The position numbers and the translations under genes were made by a program. DNA of 37,979 bases from the NCBI GenBank assembly GCA_902494565.1, contig CABUTN010000016.1, positions 1 to 37,979 of the forward strand, given 5' to 3'. Positions 1-7,474 of this stretch are shown piece by piece (the first letter of the stretch is position 1; the number at the start of each line of letters is the position of its first letter). A model generated the notes under the pieces. The model had not been told where the DNA came from and did not search any database. It saw nothing but the letters and a program-made list of their open reading frames with translations. This stretch comes from an uncultured Collinsella sp. (GTDB lineage: Bacteria; Actinomycetota; Coriobacteriia; Coriobacteriales; Coriobacteriaceae).

Positions 1-742
1 GGGTGCCTTCGACGCAAGCCATGAGCTCGGCGGCCTGTGCCTGGGTGCAGTGGGCGATGCCGGCGCGGTCGGTAATGTCCTCGCGTGGCAGGTCAAACAC
101 AATCGAGCCGTTATCGATGCAGATGACGCGGTCGGCAGCACGATCGAGATCAGACGTAATGTGGCTCGAGAGCAGCACGCTGCGCTGTCCGTCGGCGACA
201 AAGGCGAGCAGCTCATCGAGCAGTTCCTCGCGTGCCATGGGATCGAGGCCCGCGGTGGCTTCGTCCAAAACGAGCAGCTTGGCATGGTGGCTGAGCGCGC
301 AGGCGAGCTGCAGCTTCATACCCATGCCGCGGGAGAGGTCCTTGACCTTTGTCTTGGGATCGAGGCCAAATCGGTTGATGAATCCGGCGAACGTTTCGCG
401 GTCCCACGTGGGGTACGCCGGGCCTACGAGCGCCTCGATCTGGCCGACCCTGAGCGTGGAGGGGAAGGGGCATGTGTCCAGCACGAGGCCGATGCGAGAG
501 CGCAGGTGGCGTTGCGACTCATCGGGCGCGTCGGTGCCACAGCGCTGCCCAAACAGGTGCACCTCGCCGGCATCGAGCTTTATAAGCCCAAGCGTGGCGC
601 GAATGGTCGTCGTCTTGCCGGCGCCGTTTGCGCCCACAAAGCCAACAATTTGGCCGGGCTCCACGGCCAACGTGACGCCATGTAGCGAAAAGCGGTCGCT
701 CACGCGGCGTGAGATGCTTTTGAGTTCTAGCAAGTTTTGCAT
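1..742 (-). CDS. ABC transporter ATP-binding protein (C-terminus off the window)
   Basis: This is the ATPase subunit of an ABC transporter or exporter, probably powering a separate membrane protein encoded beyond the window edge. The 247 visible residues show Walker A GANGAGKTT (about 37-45), a signature written LSRGMGMKLQLA, Walker B LLVLDEATAGLDP and a switch-type SSH motif. The LSRGM form of the signature is typical of the YtrB/EcsA-like group. The start is ATG at 742, preceded by AGAAAGG. It lies 23 bp downstream of a GntR repressor of the YtrA group, and this GntR-ATPase order is the usual ytr-type operon, so regulation by that repressor is inferred. The substrate cannot be told, and the C-terminus is cut by the window. 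Confidence 0.9.
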   Translation of the reverse strand, partial: MQNLLELKSISRRVSDRFSLHGVTLAVEPGQIVGFVGANGAGKTTTIRATLGLIKLDAGEVHLFGQRCGTDAPDESQRHLRSRIGLVLDTCPFPSTLRVGQIEALVGPAYPTWDRETFAGFINRFGLDPKTKVKDLSRGMGMKLQLACALSHHAKLLVLDEATAGLDPMAREELLDELLAFVADGQRSVLLSSHITSDLDRAADRVICIDNGSIVFDLPREDITDRAGIAHCTQAQAAELMACVEGT

Positions 743-765
743 GGCATAGCCTTTCTTGCAGATGG

Positions 766-1146
766 TTACTGCATGGTTTCGGGGGCTACCAGGTCGAGCA
801 TTTCGTGCAGTTTATCGCGCGTGACGCCCACGGCTTCGGCTTGCGTTGCTGCCTGTGCGAGCAGCTCTTCGATATGGCAGAGCTGATTTTCGCGCAAGAG
901 TTCTTGGTTGCCCTCGGCGACAAAACAGCCCTTGCCCTGCACAGTGCAGATAAAGCCGAGTTGCTCCAGGTCGGCGTAGGCGCGCTTGGTGGTGATGACA
1001 CTCACGCCAAGATCGCTCGCGAGTGCACGGATGCTGGGGAGTTTGGCTCCCGCAGCAAGCGTGCCCGAAAGGATCTGAGCTTTGACCTGCGAGGTTATCT
1101 GCTCGTAGATGGGCTTGTCGCTCGAATTGGATAGGATGATGTCCAC
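766..1146 (-). CDS. GntR family transcriptional regulator, YtrA subfamily
   Basis: A short (126 aa) DNA-binding repressor. Residues about 10-75 form the GntR winged helix-turn-helix (PIYEQITSQVKAQILSG, then LPSIRALASDLGVS and a VQGKGCFV wing). Only about 45 residues follow, which is the short helical dimerisation tail of the YtrA subfamily rather than an FCD or UTRA effector domain. The start is GTG at 1146, chosen because AAGGAG sits five bases upstream. It is the first gene of an operon with the ABC ATPase. YtrA-type proteins normally repress their own operon and respond to cell-envelope stress or antibiotics; that is family knowledge, not visible here. A matching palindrome lies at 1174-1205. 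Confidence 0.92.
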   Translation of the reverse strand: MDIILSNSSDKPIYEQITSQVKAQILSGTLAAGAKLPSIRALASDLGVSVITTKRAYADLEQLGFICTVQGKGCFVAEGNQELLRENQLCHIEELLAQAATQAEAVGVTRDKLHEMLDLVAPETMQ

Positions 1147-1173
1147 AGCGGCTCCTTAGCTGATGGGCTACAC

Positions 1174-1224
1174 GTGTATATAACCGGTAAGCACAGTATA
1201 TACACACTATGTACAGTTGTGCAA
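1174..1224 (-). promoter_or_regulatory. Promoter and operator-like palindrome of the GntR-ABC operon
   Basis: Reading the minus strand, TTGCAC (1224-1219) is followed after 16 bases by TATATA (1202-1197), or after 18 by TATACT. A perfect 9-bp inverted repeat, GTGTATATA at 1174-1182 and TATATACAC at 1197-1205, covers the -10 element and the start region. The position and symmetry fit autorepression by the adjacent GntR protein. Protein binding is inference. Confidence 0.6.
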
Positions 1225-1238
1225 GAGGAAATTACGGG

Positions 1239-1560
1239 GCTGTCCGTCCCTCTACTCGTTCATCTCAATCTGTAACACTAAGACCCGTTTTGGATGACTA
1301 ACTGTTACAGATTGAGATCTTTCTGAGACGTCCGACCGTTTGTCTTGATCTGTAACATCTGGAGGTCACAGACCCGTTTATCTGTTACAGATTGAGATTT
1401 TGTCGACAGGTCTATTCATTTGTCTTGATCTGTAACATCTAGACCTGTTTTTGCTGGCTAACTGTTACAGATCAAGATATTGGCTGACCGCCCTGTGCGT
1501 TCATCTCAATCTGTAACATCTGGAGGTCAAAAACCCTTCTAGGTGTTACAGATCGAGACA
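1239..1560. repeat. Tandem array of four 80-bp units, each a long hairpin
   Basis: Four units begin at 1263, 1343, 1423 and 1504, a period of 80, 80 and 81 bp. Each has a left arm TCTYRATCTGTAACA, a loop of about 25 bases and a right arm TGTTACAGATYRAGA. Arms are 1262-1277/1303-1318, 1343-1357/1383-1397, 1423-1437/1463-1477 and 1504-1518/1544-1558. Units 1 and 3 differ in the arms by paired, compensated changes. In unit 2 the same positions become G-U pairs in a plus-strand transcript; unit 4 has one A-C mismatch. Loops of units 2 and 4 share TCTGGAGGTCA. Spacers (about 24 bp) are loosely conserved. The array fills the gap between divergent operons, about 145 bp before prfC. No coding frame is visible. 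Function is unknown. Confidence 0.85.
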
Positions 1561-1650
1561 AACCGTCGCGGAACACCGCTGACATTCCACCGTCCGAGCC
1601 CCAACTGATGAATTTGTCCTGATAGGCGCCCTATGGCGAGGTTTCGCGGC

Positions 1651-1656
1651 TACAAT
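1651..1656 (+). promoter_or_regulatory. Candidate -10 element for prfC
   Basis: TACAAT in the context GCGGCTACAATAG lies 48 bases before the prfC start and resembles the GCGGCTATCAT context at 3379-3388. No convincing -35 element is visible at the right distance, so the call rests on the -10 alone. Confidence 0.35.
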
Positions 1657-1703
1657 AGTGCGGTTACATCGACGTAATGCACTCAATGCAAGAAAGGATC
1701 CGC

Positions 1704-3317
1704 ATGGCAAGCCTGTCGGATGAAATCTCGTCGCGCCGCACATTCGCGATCATCAGCCACCCGGACGCCGGTAAGACCACACTGACCGAGAAGCTGCTGC
1801 TCTATACCGGCAGCATTCAGACCGCTGGTTCGGTCAAGGGCAAGAGCTCGGCCAAGCATGCCGTCTCGGACTGGATGGACATCGAGAAGGAGCGCGGCAT
1901 CTCCGTTACCTCCTCGGTGCTGCAGTTCACCTATAACGGCGCCTGCGTTAATATCCTCGATACCCCCGGCCACCAGGACTTCTCGGAGGATACCTACCGT
2001 ACCCTTATGGCCGCCGACGCCGCAGTCATGGTCATCGACGGCGCCAAGGGCGTCGAGGCCCAGACCAAAAAGCTCTTTAAGGTCTGCACACTGCGCCACA
2101 TTCCCATCTTCACCTTTGTGAACAAGCTCGACCACGATGCTCGCGATCCGTTTGAGCTCATGGAAGAGATCGAGAACGTCCTGGGTATCAATACGTATCC
2201 CATGAACTGGCCGATCGGCAGCGGCCGCAACTTCCGCGGCGTGTTCGACCGTCAGACCCGTCGCGTCATTGCCTTTGAGGGCGACGGCCACGCCAACGCC
2301 ACCAAGAAGGTCGCCGAGGTCGAGGCCGAGCTGGGCGATCCTTCCATGGACGAGCTCATCGGCGAGGAGAACCATAAGAACCTGATGGACGACATCGAGC
2401 TGCTCGATGGTGCCGGCGACGAGCTCGACTTGGATGCCGTGGCCTGCGGCAAGCTGAGCCCGGCGTTCTTTGGCTCGGCGCTTACCAACTTTGGCGTGGA
2501 GCCTTTCCTGAAGGAGTTCCTGCGTCTGGCCCCGACGCCGCGCGCCTATACCGATACGCTCACCGGCGAGCCGGTCGATCCCTGCCGCGACGACTTTAGC
2601 GGCTTTGTGTTTAAGATCCAGGCCAACATGGACAAGAACCACCGTGACCGCATCGCCTTTGTGCGCATTTGCTCGGGCAAGTTCGAGCGCGGCATGGACG
2701 CTTTCCACGTGCAGGGCAACCGCAAGCTCAAGCTTGCCACGGGCACGTCGATGATGGCCGACGACCGCGCCATCGTGGACGAAGCGTACGCGGGCGATAT
2801 CGTGGGCCTGTTCGATCCTGGTATCTTTAGCATCGGCGACACCGTGTGCTCCGGCAAGCGCCACGTGCAGTATCCGCAGATCCCGACGTTTGCCCCCGAG
2901 ATGTTCGCTCGCATTACGCAGGTCGATACGCTCAAGCGCAAGCAGTTCGTCAAGGGCATGGAGGAGCTTGCCCAGGAGGGTGCCATCCAGATCTTCCGCG
3001 AGCTGGGTGCCGGCATGGAGAGCGTCATTGTGGGCGTGGTCGGCGTGCTGCAGTTTGAGGTGCTCGAGCGCCGTCTCAAGGCCGAGTACCGTGTTGAGGT
3101 TCGTCGTCAGCCGCTGCCCTATACGGACATCCGCTGGATCCAGAACGACCCCGATACCATCGATATCCCGGCTCTTTCGCTCACGCGCGACACGCTGCGC
3201 GTCGAGGACATGCGCGGCGGCAAGCTGCTGCTGTTCACGAGCCCGTGGAACGTGGACTGGGCTACCGACCACAACCCTGACCTTATCCTGTCGGAGTTTG
3301 GCAACGTAGCCTTTTAA
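1704..3317 (+). CDS. prfC: Peptide chain release factor 3
   Basis: A cytoplasmic translational GTPase that recycles class I release factors from the terminated ribosome. The 537-residue protein has G1 HPDAGKTT (19-26), a switch I region MDIEKERGIS, G3 DTPGHQDF, G4 NKLD and a G5-like GSA, then the beta-barrel domain and the RF3 C-terminal domain. The length agrees with the family (about 530). The start is ATG at 1704, because AGAAAGGA (1691-1698) precedes it at a good distance; an upstream in-frame ATG at 1677 has no ribosome binding site. It is monocistronic, with a weak GC-rich hairpin (3323-3354) behind it. The closest alternative, EF-G, is ruled out by length and by the RF3-type switch I. 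Confidence 0.96.
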   Translation: MASLSDEISSRRTFAIISHPDAGKTTLTEKLLLYTGSIQTAGSVKGKSSAKHAVSDWMDIEKERGISVTSSVLQFTYNGACVNILDTPGHQDFSEDTYRTLMAADAAVMVIDGAKGVEAQTKKLFKVCTLRHIPIFTFVNKLDHDARDPFELMEEIENVLGINTYPMNWPIGSGRNFRGVFDRQTRRVIAFEGDGHANATKKVAEVEAELGDPSMDELIGEENHKNLMDDIELLDGAGDELDLDAVACGKLSPAFFGSALTNFGVEPFLKEFLRLAPTPRAYTDTLTGEPVDPCRDDFSGFVFKIQANMDKNHRDRIAFVRICSGKFERGMDAFHVQGNRKLKLATGTSMMADDRAIVDEAYAGDIVGLFDPGIFSIGDTVCSGKRHVQYPQIPTFAPEMFARITQVDTLKRKQFVKGMEELAQEGAIQIFRELGAGMESVIVGVVGVLQFEVLERRLKAEYRVEVRRQPLPYTDIRWIQNDPDTIDIPALSLTRDTLRVEDMRGGKLLLFTSPWNVDWATDHNPDLILSEFGNVAF

Positions 3318-3322
3318 CGCAT

Positions 3323-3354
3323 CGGCGCGGTGGCCCTGTGGGGTTGCCGCGCCG
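3323..3354 (+). terminator. GC-rich hairpin after prfC, weak terminator
   Basis: CGGCGCGG (3323-3330) pairs perfectly with CCGCGCCG (3347-3354), starting 6 bases after the prfC stop. No U-tract follows, so efficient intrinsic termination is doubtful. Confidence 0.4.
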
Positions 3355-3359
3355 CTTGC

Positions 3360-3388
3360 TTGCCTGATGCCGTGTGAGCGGCTATCAT
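3360..3388 (+). promoter_or_regulatory. Promoter of the queuosine transporter gene
   Basis: TTGCCT (3360-3365) and TATCAT (3383-3388) are 17 bases apart. Transcription would start near 3395, giving a leader of about 79 nt before the ATG at 3474. Confidence 0.55.
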
Positions 3389-3394
3389 ACCCAC

Positions 3395-3473
3395 CGTCGT
3401 CTCAAGACCGGGGCGCCCGAGCAGTTCGGGTCCGATATCCTGCTCGTTAAACCTAAAACCAAAGGAGTACATA
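3395..3473 (+). promoter_or_regulatory. Structured leader with alternative hairpins, possible riboswitch
   Basis: The untranslated leader can fold in two mutually exclusive ways. CCCGA (3416-3420) can pair with TCGGG (3426-3430). Alternatively CGAGCAG (3418-3424), which overlaps the first arm, can pair with CTGCTCG (3440-3446). A purine-rich tail with the AAAGGAG ribosome binding site (3461-3467) follows. Genes of this family are often controlled by preQ1 riboswitches, but I could not match this leader to the preQ1-I or preQ1-II consensus. The regulatory role is inference. Confidence 0.35.
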
Positions 3474-4196
3474 ATGATCAAGAAGGTCATGGAGGACTAC
3501 AAGGTCCTGTTGCGGAGCATTCCCGCGGCAACGGTTTCGCTGTTTTTCGTGAGCGTCATCATGATGAACCTGCTGGCCAACAAAGAGCTGATCAGCCTGC
3601 CGTATCTGGCGCTCGACTGTGGCTTTGTGGTGAGCTGGGTTTCGTTTTTGTGCCAGGACATGATCTGCAAGCGCTTTGGCGCCAGGGCATCCATCAAAAT
3701 CTCTATCCTCGCGCTGCTGGTCAACCTGGCCGTGAGCTTGTGCTTTTGGGTATGCTCGCTCACGCCTGGCATGTGGGGTGCCTACTACGATACCGGCATG
3801 ATCGAGGTCAACACTGCCCTTAACGCCACCATCGGTGGCACCTGGTACGTGGTGCTTGGCTCGTCGCTTGCCATGCTCGTTTCTGCCGTGGTTAACTCCA
3901 CGCTCAATCAGTCGCTCGGCCGTATGGTCAAAAAGAATAATTTTGCGAGCTTTGCCTTCCGCTCCTATGTCTCCACGGGCGTTGGCCAGTTTATCGACAA
4001 CTTGGTCTTTGCCATCGTGGTGAGCCACACGTTCTTTGGCTGGACCTGGGTGCAGGTTCTTATGTGCTCGCTGACCGGCGCTATTGCCGAGCTGCTGTGC
4101 GAGGTCTTCCTGAGCCCCGTGGGCTACAAGGTCGTGCGCAGCTGGGAGCGCGAGAATGTGGGCTCCGAATATCTTGAGCGCCACGCAACCGCCTAA
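3474..4196 (+). CDS. Queuosine precursor transporter, VUT family (YhhQ-like)
   Basis: A polytopic inner-membrane protein of 240 residues with about six hydrophobic segments, beginning with TVSLFFVSVIMMNLLANKELISL. The pattern PYLALDCGFVVSWVSFLCQDMI, then FGARASIK, and the late GQFIDNLVFAIV and GAIAELLCEVFLSPVGYKVV segments match the vitamin-uptake (VUT/COG1738) family. Members import queuine, preQ0 or preQ1 for the tRNA anticodon base queuosine. The start is ATG at 3474 with AAAGGAG seven bases upstream. It is followed after 9 bp by a dehydrogenase gene, so the two are probably cotranscribed. The exact precursor taken up cannot be told. Confidence 0.85.
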   Translation: MIKKVMEDYKVLLRSIPAATVSLFFVSVIMMNLLANKELISLPYLALDCGFVVSWVSFLCQDMICKRFGARASIKISILALLVNLAVSLCFWVCSLTPGMWGAYYDTGMIEVNTALNATIGGTWYVVLGSSLAMLVSAVVNSTLNQSLGRMVKKNNFASFAFRSYVSTGVGQFIDNLVFAIVVSHTFFGWTWVQVLMCSLTGAIAELLCEVFLSPVGYKVVRSWERENVGSEYLERHATA

Positions 4197-4205
4197 GGAG
4201 CAAGT

Positions 4206-4886
4206 ATGCGGGTTTTGATCACGGGTGCTTCGGGCGGAATCGGAGCCGCATGCGTGCAGCGCTTTTTGGACGAGGGCCACGAGGTCGTGGGCTTTGACCT
4301 GCTGCCGGCGGCGATCGAACACGAGCGCTACCGCCATCTGATCGTCGATGTCCGCGAGCCGGACTCGTTTCCAGGCGACCTTGAGCCCCAGGTGATCGTG
4401 AACGTTGCCGGTGTGCAGGATTCGGCCGACGACATCGCTGCCAACCTGTGTGGCACCATCAACGTGACCGAGCGCTACGCCTTTGTGGGGGAGGGGCTTG
4501 CCGCCAAGCCGGCGTCGGCTATCAAATCCGTGGTCAATGTGGGGTCGGCGAGCGGGCATACGGGATCGGAGTTTCCCGCCTATGCCGCCAGCAAGGGCGG
4601 CGTTATCGCCTACACCAAGAACCTTGCAAACCGCCTGGCACCGCAGGCCATCGCCAACAGTGTGGACCCGGGCGGCGTTATCACGCCGCTCAACCGTTGC
4701 GTGATGGAAGACGAGCACCTGTGGAACCAGATTATGGAGCTCACGCCGCTTAAACGCTGGGCCACTGCCCAAGAGATCGCCGAATGGATCTACTTTGTGG
4801 GCGTGACCAACCGGTTCATGACCGGGCAGAGTCTGTTGATCGATGGCGGCGAGGCCGGCCGCACACAATTTATTTGGCCCGAATAA
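4206..4886 (+). CDS. Short-chain dehydrogenase/reductase (SDR)
   Basis: An NAD(P)-dependent oxidoreductase of the classical SDR fold, 226 residues. It shows the nucleotide-binding TGASGGIG (6-13), NVAG, a catalytic Ser near 114, Tyr126 and Lys130 in YAASK, and the C-terminal MTGQSLLIDGGE. FDLL at the end of the second strand carries an acidic residue, which suggests NAD(H) over NADP(H). The protein is slightly short for the family (about 250) because the loop after the third strand is reduced. It has its own AAGGAG and follows the queuosine transporter by 9 bp. The substrate is unknown. A steroid or bile-acid substrate is possible in a gut organism, but no diagnostic residue supports it. Confidence 0.9.
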   Translation: MRVLITGASGGIGAACVQRFLDEGHEVVGFDLLPAAIEHERYRHLIVDVREPDSFPGDLEPQVIVNVAGVQDSADDIAANLCGTINVTERYAFVGEGLAAKPASAIKSVVNVGSASGHTGSEFPAYAASKGGVIAYTKNLANRLAPQAIANSVDPGGVITPLNRCVMEDEHLWNQIMELTPLKRWATAQEIAEWIYFVGVTNRFMTGQSLLIDGGEAGRTQFIWPE

Positions 4887-4887
4887 T

Positions 4888-4923
4888 AAACGCGCCCGAT
4901 GGAAAGCCGTCGGGCGCGTTTTT
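4888..4923. terminator. Bidirectional intrinsic terminator between SDR gene and ung
   Basis: AAACGCGCCCGA (4888-4899) pairs perfectly with TCGGGCGCGTTT (4910-4921) around a 10-base loop and is followed by TTTTT on the plus strand. The minus strand has a T-rich tail too, so it can serve both convergent genes. Confidence 0.9.
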
Positions 4924-4936
4924 GATGTATCGATTT

Positions 4937-5662
4937 TTAGCCGAGGCAAGCCCAGTTGACGGGGGTCGAGCCGTGCTGTTCGAGTAGCCGATTGGCAGCG
5001 GAGAAGGGGCGCGACCCCATAAAGGCGGGGAGTTCTGCCGTGGCACGGTTGGCCGAAAGCGGCGAGGGGTGCGTGGAAGCCAGGCAGAACTTGCCGGTTG
5101 CCTTGCCTGCGCCGGTCGCGGCGAGCTTGCTCTCGACCATCTGCTGGGCAAAGCGGCCCCATGCCAAAAAGACTATCGGTTGGGGCAGCTGGCAGCAGCG
5201 TTCGATAACGTAGTCGGTGAGCGTGCTCCAGCCCAGTTTGGCGTGCGAGTTCGCGGCATGCTCGCGCACGGTGAGCGTAGTGTTGAGAAGCAGGACGCCC
5301 TGTTGTGCCCATGGGGTTAGATCTCCTGTGACGGGAATAGGGCAGTCCAGGTCGGCATTGAGTTCCTTGTAGATGTTGCGCAGGCTCGGCGGCAACTTGG
5401 TTTGCGTCGCGGGGACCGAGAACGACAGCCCCATGGCCTGGTTGGGCCCGTGATAGGGATCTTGACCCAAGATGACAACCTTGACCTGGTCGGCCGGCGT
5501 GTAGGCGAGGGCATTGAGGATGTCGTCTTGTGCCGGGTAGATGGTCTGCTCGGCACGCAAAAGGGCGATGCGCTCGAGCAGCTGGTTCGTAGTGTCACGT
5601 ACCGGCTGCGGCGCATCGCCCAACCAAGTTGCTATGTTGTGGTCGCGTGTTGCGGCGTCCAT
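4937..5662 (-). CDS. ung: Uracil-DNA glycosylase, family 1
   Basis: Removes uracil from DNA by cleaving the N-glycosidic bond, starting base excision repair. The 241-residue protein has the water-activating motif GQDPYHG (66-72, Asp68), the uracil pocket GLSFSVP, LLLNTTLTVRE, and the leucine-intercalation motif THPSPLSA near residue 195. The length is normal. The start is ATG at 5662 with AAAGGAG upstream. It converges on the SDR gene across a shared terminator, and its upstream spacer carries a LysR gene remnant on the other strand. Confidence 0.97.
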   Translation of the reverse strand: MDAATRDHNIATWLGDAPQPVRDTTNQLLERIALLRAEQTIYPAQDDILNALAYTPADQVKVVILGQDPYHGPNQAMGLSFSVPATQTKLPPSLRNIYKELNADLDCPIPVTGDLTPWAQQGVLLLNTTLTVREHAANSHAKLGWSTLTDYVIERCCQLPQPIVFLAWGRFAQQMVESKLAATGAGKATGKFCLASTHPSPLSANRATAELPAFMGSRPFSAANRLLEQHGSTPVNWACLG

Positions 5663-5704
5663 GGGGCTCCTTTACGTCAGATGCTCTGTTTGCATCTATT
5701 GTAA

Positions 5705-5848
5705 AGACTTTCGTCGGCCGATATTCGCGTACGTCCCATCGCGCATGCCCCCTCGCGCGACGTGGTGGCGGCCTGGCGCAGCTGGGAGACCATGTCTATC
5801 GCCACAAGGCGCTTTATCGACCATATGAGCTCGCATATTGTCCATTAA
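5705..5848 (+). pseudogene. C-terminal remnant of a LysR-type regulator
   Basis: One plus-strand frame from 5705 to the TAA at 5846-5848 encodes 47 residues containing RPIAHAPSRDVVAAWRSW, then MSIATRRFIDHM. This looks like the end of the effector-binding domain of a LysR regulator, where a PSRDVVAAWR-type strand is followed by the last helix. An in-frame stop at 5702-5704 and the lack of a start codon or ribosome binding site show that the rest of the gene is gone. It sits between ung and a MATE exporter gene and may be a decayed regulator of one of them. The family assignment rests on a short stretch. Confidence 0.55.
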
Positions 5849-5875
5849 TGACTGGCGGGGCGTTGAGTGCGGTGT

Positions 5876-7258
5876 TTAGCGGGCTGTCGCTTTGGTTTGG
5901 GCGGTGCGATAGGTGCGTGCCGGGTGGCAGAGTAGCACCGCCACGACCATAAAGAATGCCGTGGTGCCCAGGCTGATGGGATAGACCATCATGATGTTCG
6001 CAAAGGTGCGGAAGTGCGGGAACACGCAGAACACCCAATAGAAGCGAATGCCGCAGACGCAGATCATGGTGATGAGGGCGGGCATGAGCGAGATACCAAA
6101 GCCGCGCAGGTAGCCGGACATGTTTTCGTAGAACATGCTAAAGGCGTAGGCAGGGAAGATCGAGCACACGCGGATATAGCCGATTGAGACGATGTTGGGA
6201 TCGCTGTTGAACAGCGACAAGATCTCGCGCCCCAGGCCGACAATAACGACAATCGTGGTGAGTGCAACGATACCGCCTTCGGTCAGGCAGACCTTGAGCG
6301 TTTTGGTGCACCGGTCAATCTGGCGGGCACCGTGGTTTTGTCCCACAAAGGTGGTGCAGGCCTGACTAAAGCTGTTGAGCAGGTTGTAGCACACGTATTC
6401 CAGGCTCATGGCGGCGCTCGATGCCGCCATGACCTCGGTGCCCAGGCTGTTGATGGCAGACTGGATGATGATGTTGGCGACGGCAAAGACGGCGCTTTGG
6501 ATGCCGGCGGGCAGGCCGATTTTGACGATGCGCTTGAGGGCGACGGGGTCGATAGCCAAGTCGCGTGGGGTGACGCGGACGACGGAGTTGGTCTTGAGCA
6601 GGTGGATGAAGAGCGTAGCGGCGCTGACGGTGTAGGCGATGGCGGTGGCGATGGCGACGCCCGCGACGCCCCAGTGGAGTACGGGGACAAAGACGAGGTC
6701 CAGGCCAATGTTGAGGACGGTGGACACGGCAAGCGCCTGCAGCGGCATGCGGGTGATGCCGACGGAGCGGAAGATCGCGGCTTCAAAGTTGTAGAGCAAG
6801 ATCGAGGGCATGCTGAGCAAAAAGACGCGCAGGTAGAGCGAAGCGAGCGGCATGGTTTCGGCGGGAACGTTGAGCGCGGCGAGCATGGGCTCGGCAAAGA
6901 TCTCGCCCAGCGCGATGACGACAAAGCCCACGAGCGCCATTAAAATCGAGGTATGGACGGCGCGTTTGACCATGTTCTGATCGTTGCGGCCGATAGCGTT
7001 GGCGATGACCACGTTGGAGCCAAGTGACATGCCAATGAACAGGTTGAGCATAAGACTGGTAAGCGGAACATTGGAGCCGACCGCCGCCATGGCGAGGGTT
7101 CCCTGGTCGCCCGAGAAGTTACCGATGATGACCGTGGCGATGAGGTTCGACAGCTGCTCCAAGATGCTCGTGGCGGCCACGGGGAAGGCGAACAGGGGAA
7201 TATTGCGCCACAGCGAGCCGGTGGTCATGTCAATGTGCTTAGATACGGTGTCAGCCAT
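5876..7258 (-). CDS. MATE family multidrug/sodium exporter
   Basis: A 460-residue inner-membrane protein with twelve predicted hydrophobic segments in two related halves. The N-terminal half begins GSLWRNIPLFAFPVAATSILEQ and contains TVIIGNFSG and GMSLGSNVVIANAIGRND, a typical MATE loop; the second half repeats this with QACTTFVGQNHGARQ. MATE proteins expel cationic drugs or metabolites in exchange for Na+ or H+. The start is ATG at 7258; the ribosome binding site (GAGAG) is weak. It is monocistronic. The substrate is unknown. The LysR remnant just beyond its 3' end suggests past rearrangement here. Confidence 0.93.
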   Translation of the reverse strand: MADTVSKHIDMTTGSLWRNIPLFAFPVAATSILEQLSNLIATVIIGNFSGDQGTLAMAAVGSNVPLTSLMLNLFIGMSLGSNVVIANAIGRNDQNMVKRAVHTSILMALVGFVVIALGEIFAEPMLAALNVPAETMPLASLYLRVFLLSMPSILLYNFEAAIFRSVGITRMPLQALAVSTVLNIGLDLVFVPVLHWGVAGVAIATAIAYTVSAATLFIHLLKTNSVVRVTPRDLAIDPVALKRIVKIGLPAGIQSAVFAVANIIIQSAINSLGTEVMAASSAAMSLEYVCYNLLNSFSQACTTFVGQNHGARQIDRCTKTLKVCLTEGGIVALTTIVVIVGLGREILSLFNSDPNIVSIGYIRVCSIFPAYAFSMFYENMSGYLRGFGISLMPALITMICVCGIRFYWVFCVFPHFRTFANIMMVYPISLGTTAFFMVVAVLLCHPARTYRTAQTKATAR

Positions 7259-7323
7259 ATGCTCTCAATCTCTAATATGCTCTTTCGTGCTTATTTGCGC
7301 AGATGATGATACTCCTAATGCAA

Positions 7324-7418
7324 CCAGTCGGCACGTAGGGACGTTCCTTTTCTGCCGGCAGCTGGGGACACTCCTTATCTCTTCTAACTAGTCATTCAAG
7401 AACGTCCCCAATGACTAG
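7324..7418. repeat. Two GGGAC-type hairpin repeats, one degenerate
   Basis: CTAGTCATT (7388-7396) and AATGACTAG (7410-7418) form a perfect 9-bp hairpin. Its 13-base loop reads GGGGACGTTCTTG on the minus strand, the same core as the dispersed repeats elsewhere in the window. Just before it, 7337-7375 holds a degenerate copy with GGGACGTTCC and GGGGACACTCC around a TGCCGGCA palindrome. Confidence 0.6.
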
Positions 7419-7474
7419 GCGGGGAAGGCGTGCGACAATGGTGGGCGTTGTGTTGTTCGCGCTAAGGAGTTGCC

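Noticed and set aside
3..749. 248-codon plus-strand frame at the left edge
   Set aside because: Serine- and arginine-rich shadow of the minus-strand ABC ATPase.
1239..1560. CRISPR array
   Set aside because: The units are hairpins with partly conserved spacers, varying arms and an 80-bp period, and no cas gene is present.
1683..3272. Long open frame on the minus strand opposite prfC (529 codons)
   Set aside because: It mirrors the prfC coding frame, has low-complexity His/Ala/Leu-rich composition and no family motifs. High-G+C genes commonly give such antisense frames.
4206..4886. Bile-acid hydroxysteroid dehydrogenase
   Set aside because: Only generic SDR motifs are visible, and bsh is over 30 kb away.
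3453..5312. 619-codon minus-strand frame across the transporter, SDR and end of ung
   Set aside because: It crosses three genes and a terminator and shows no known motif.
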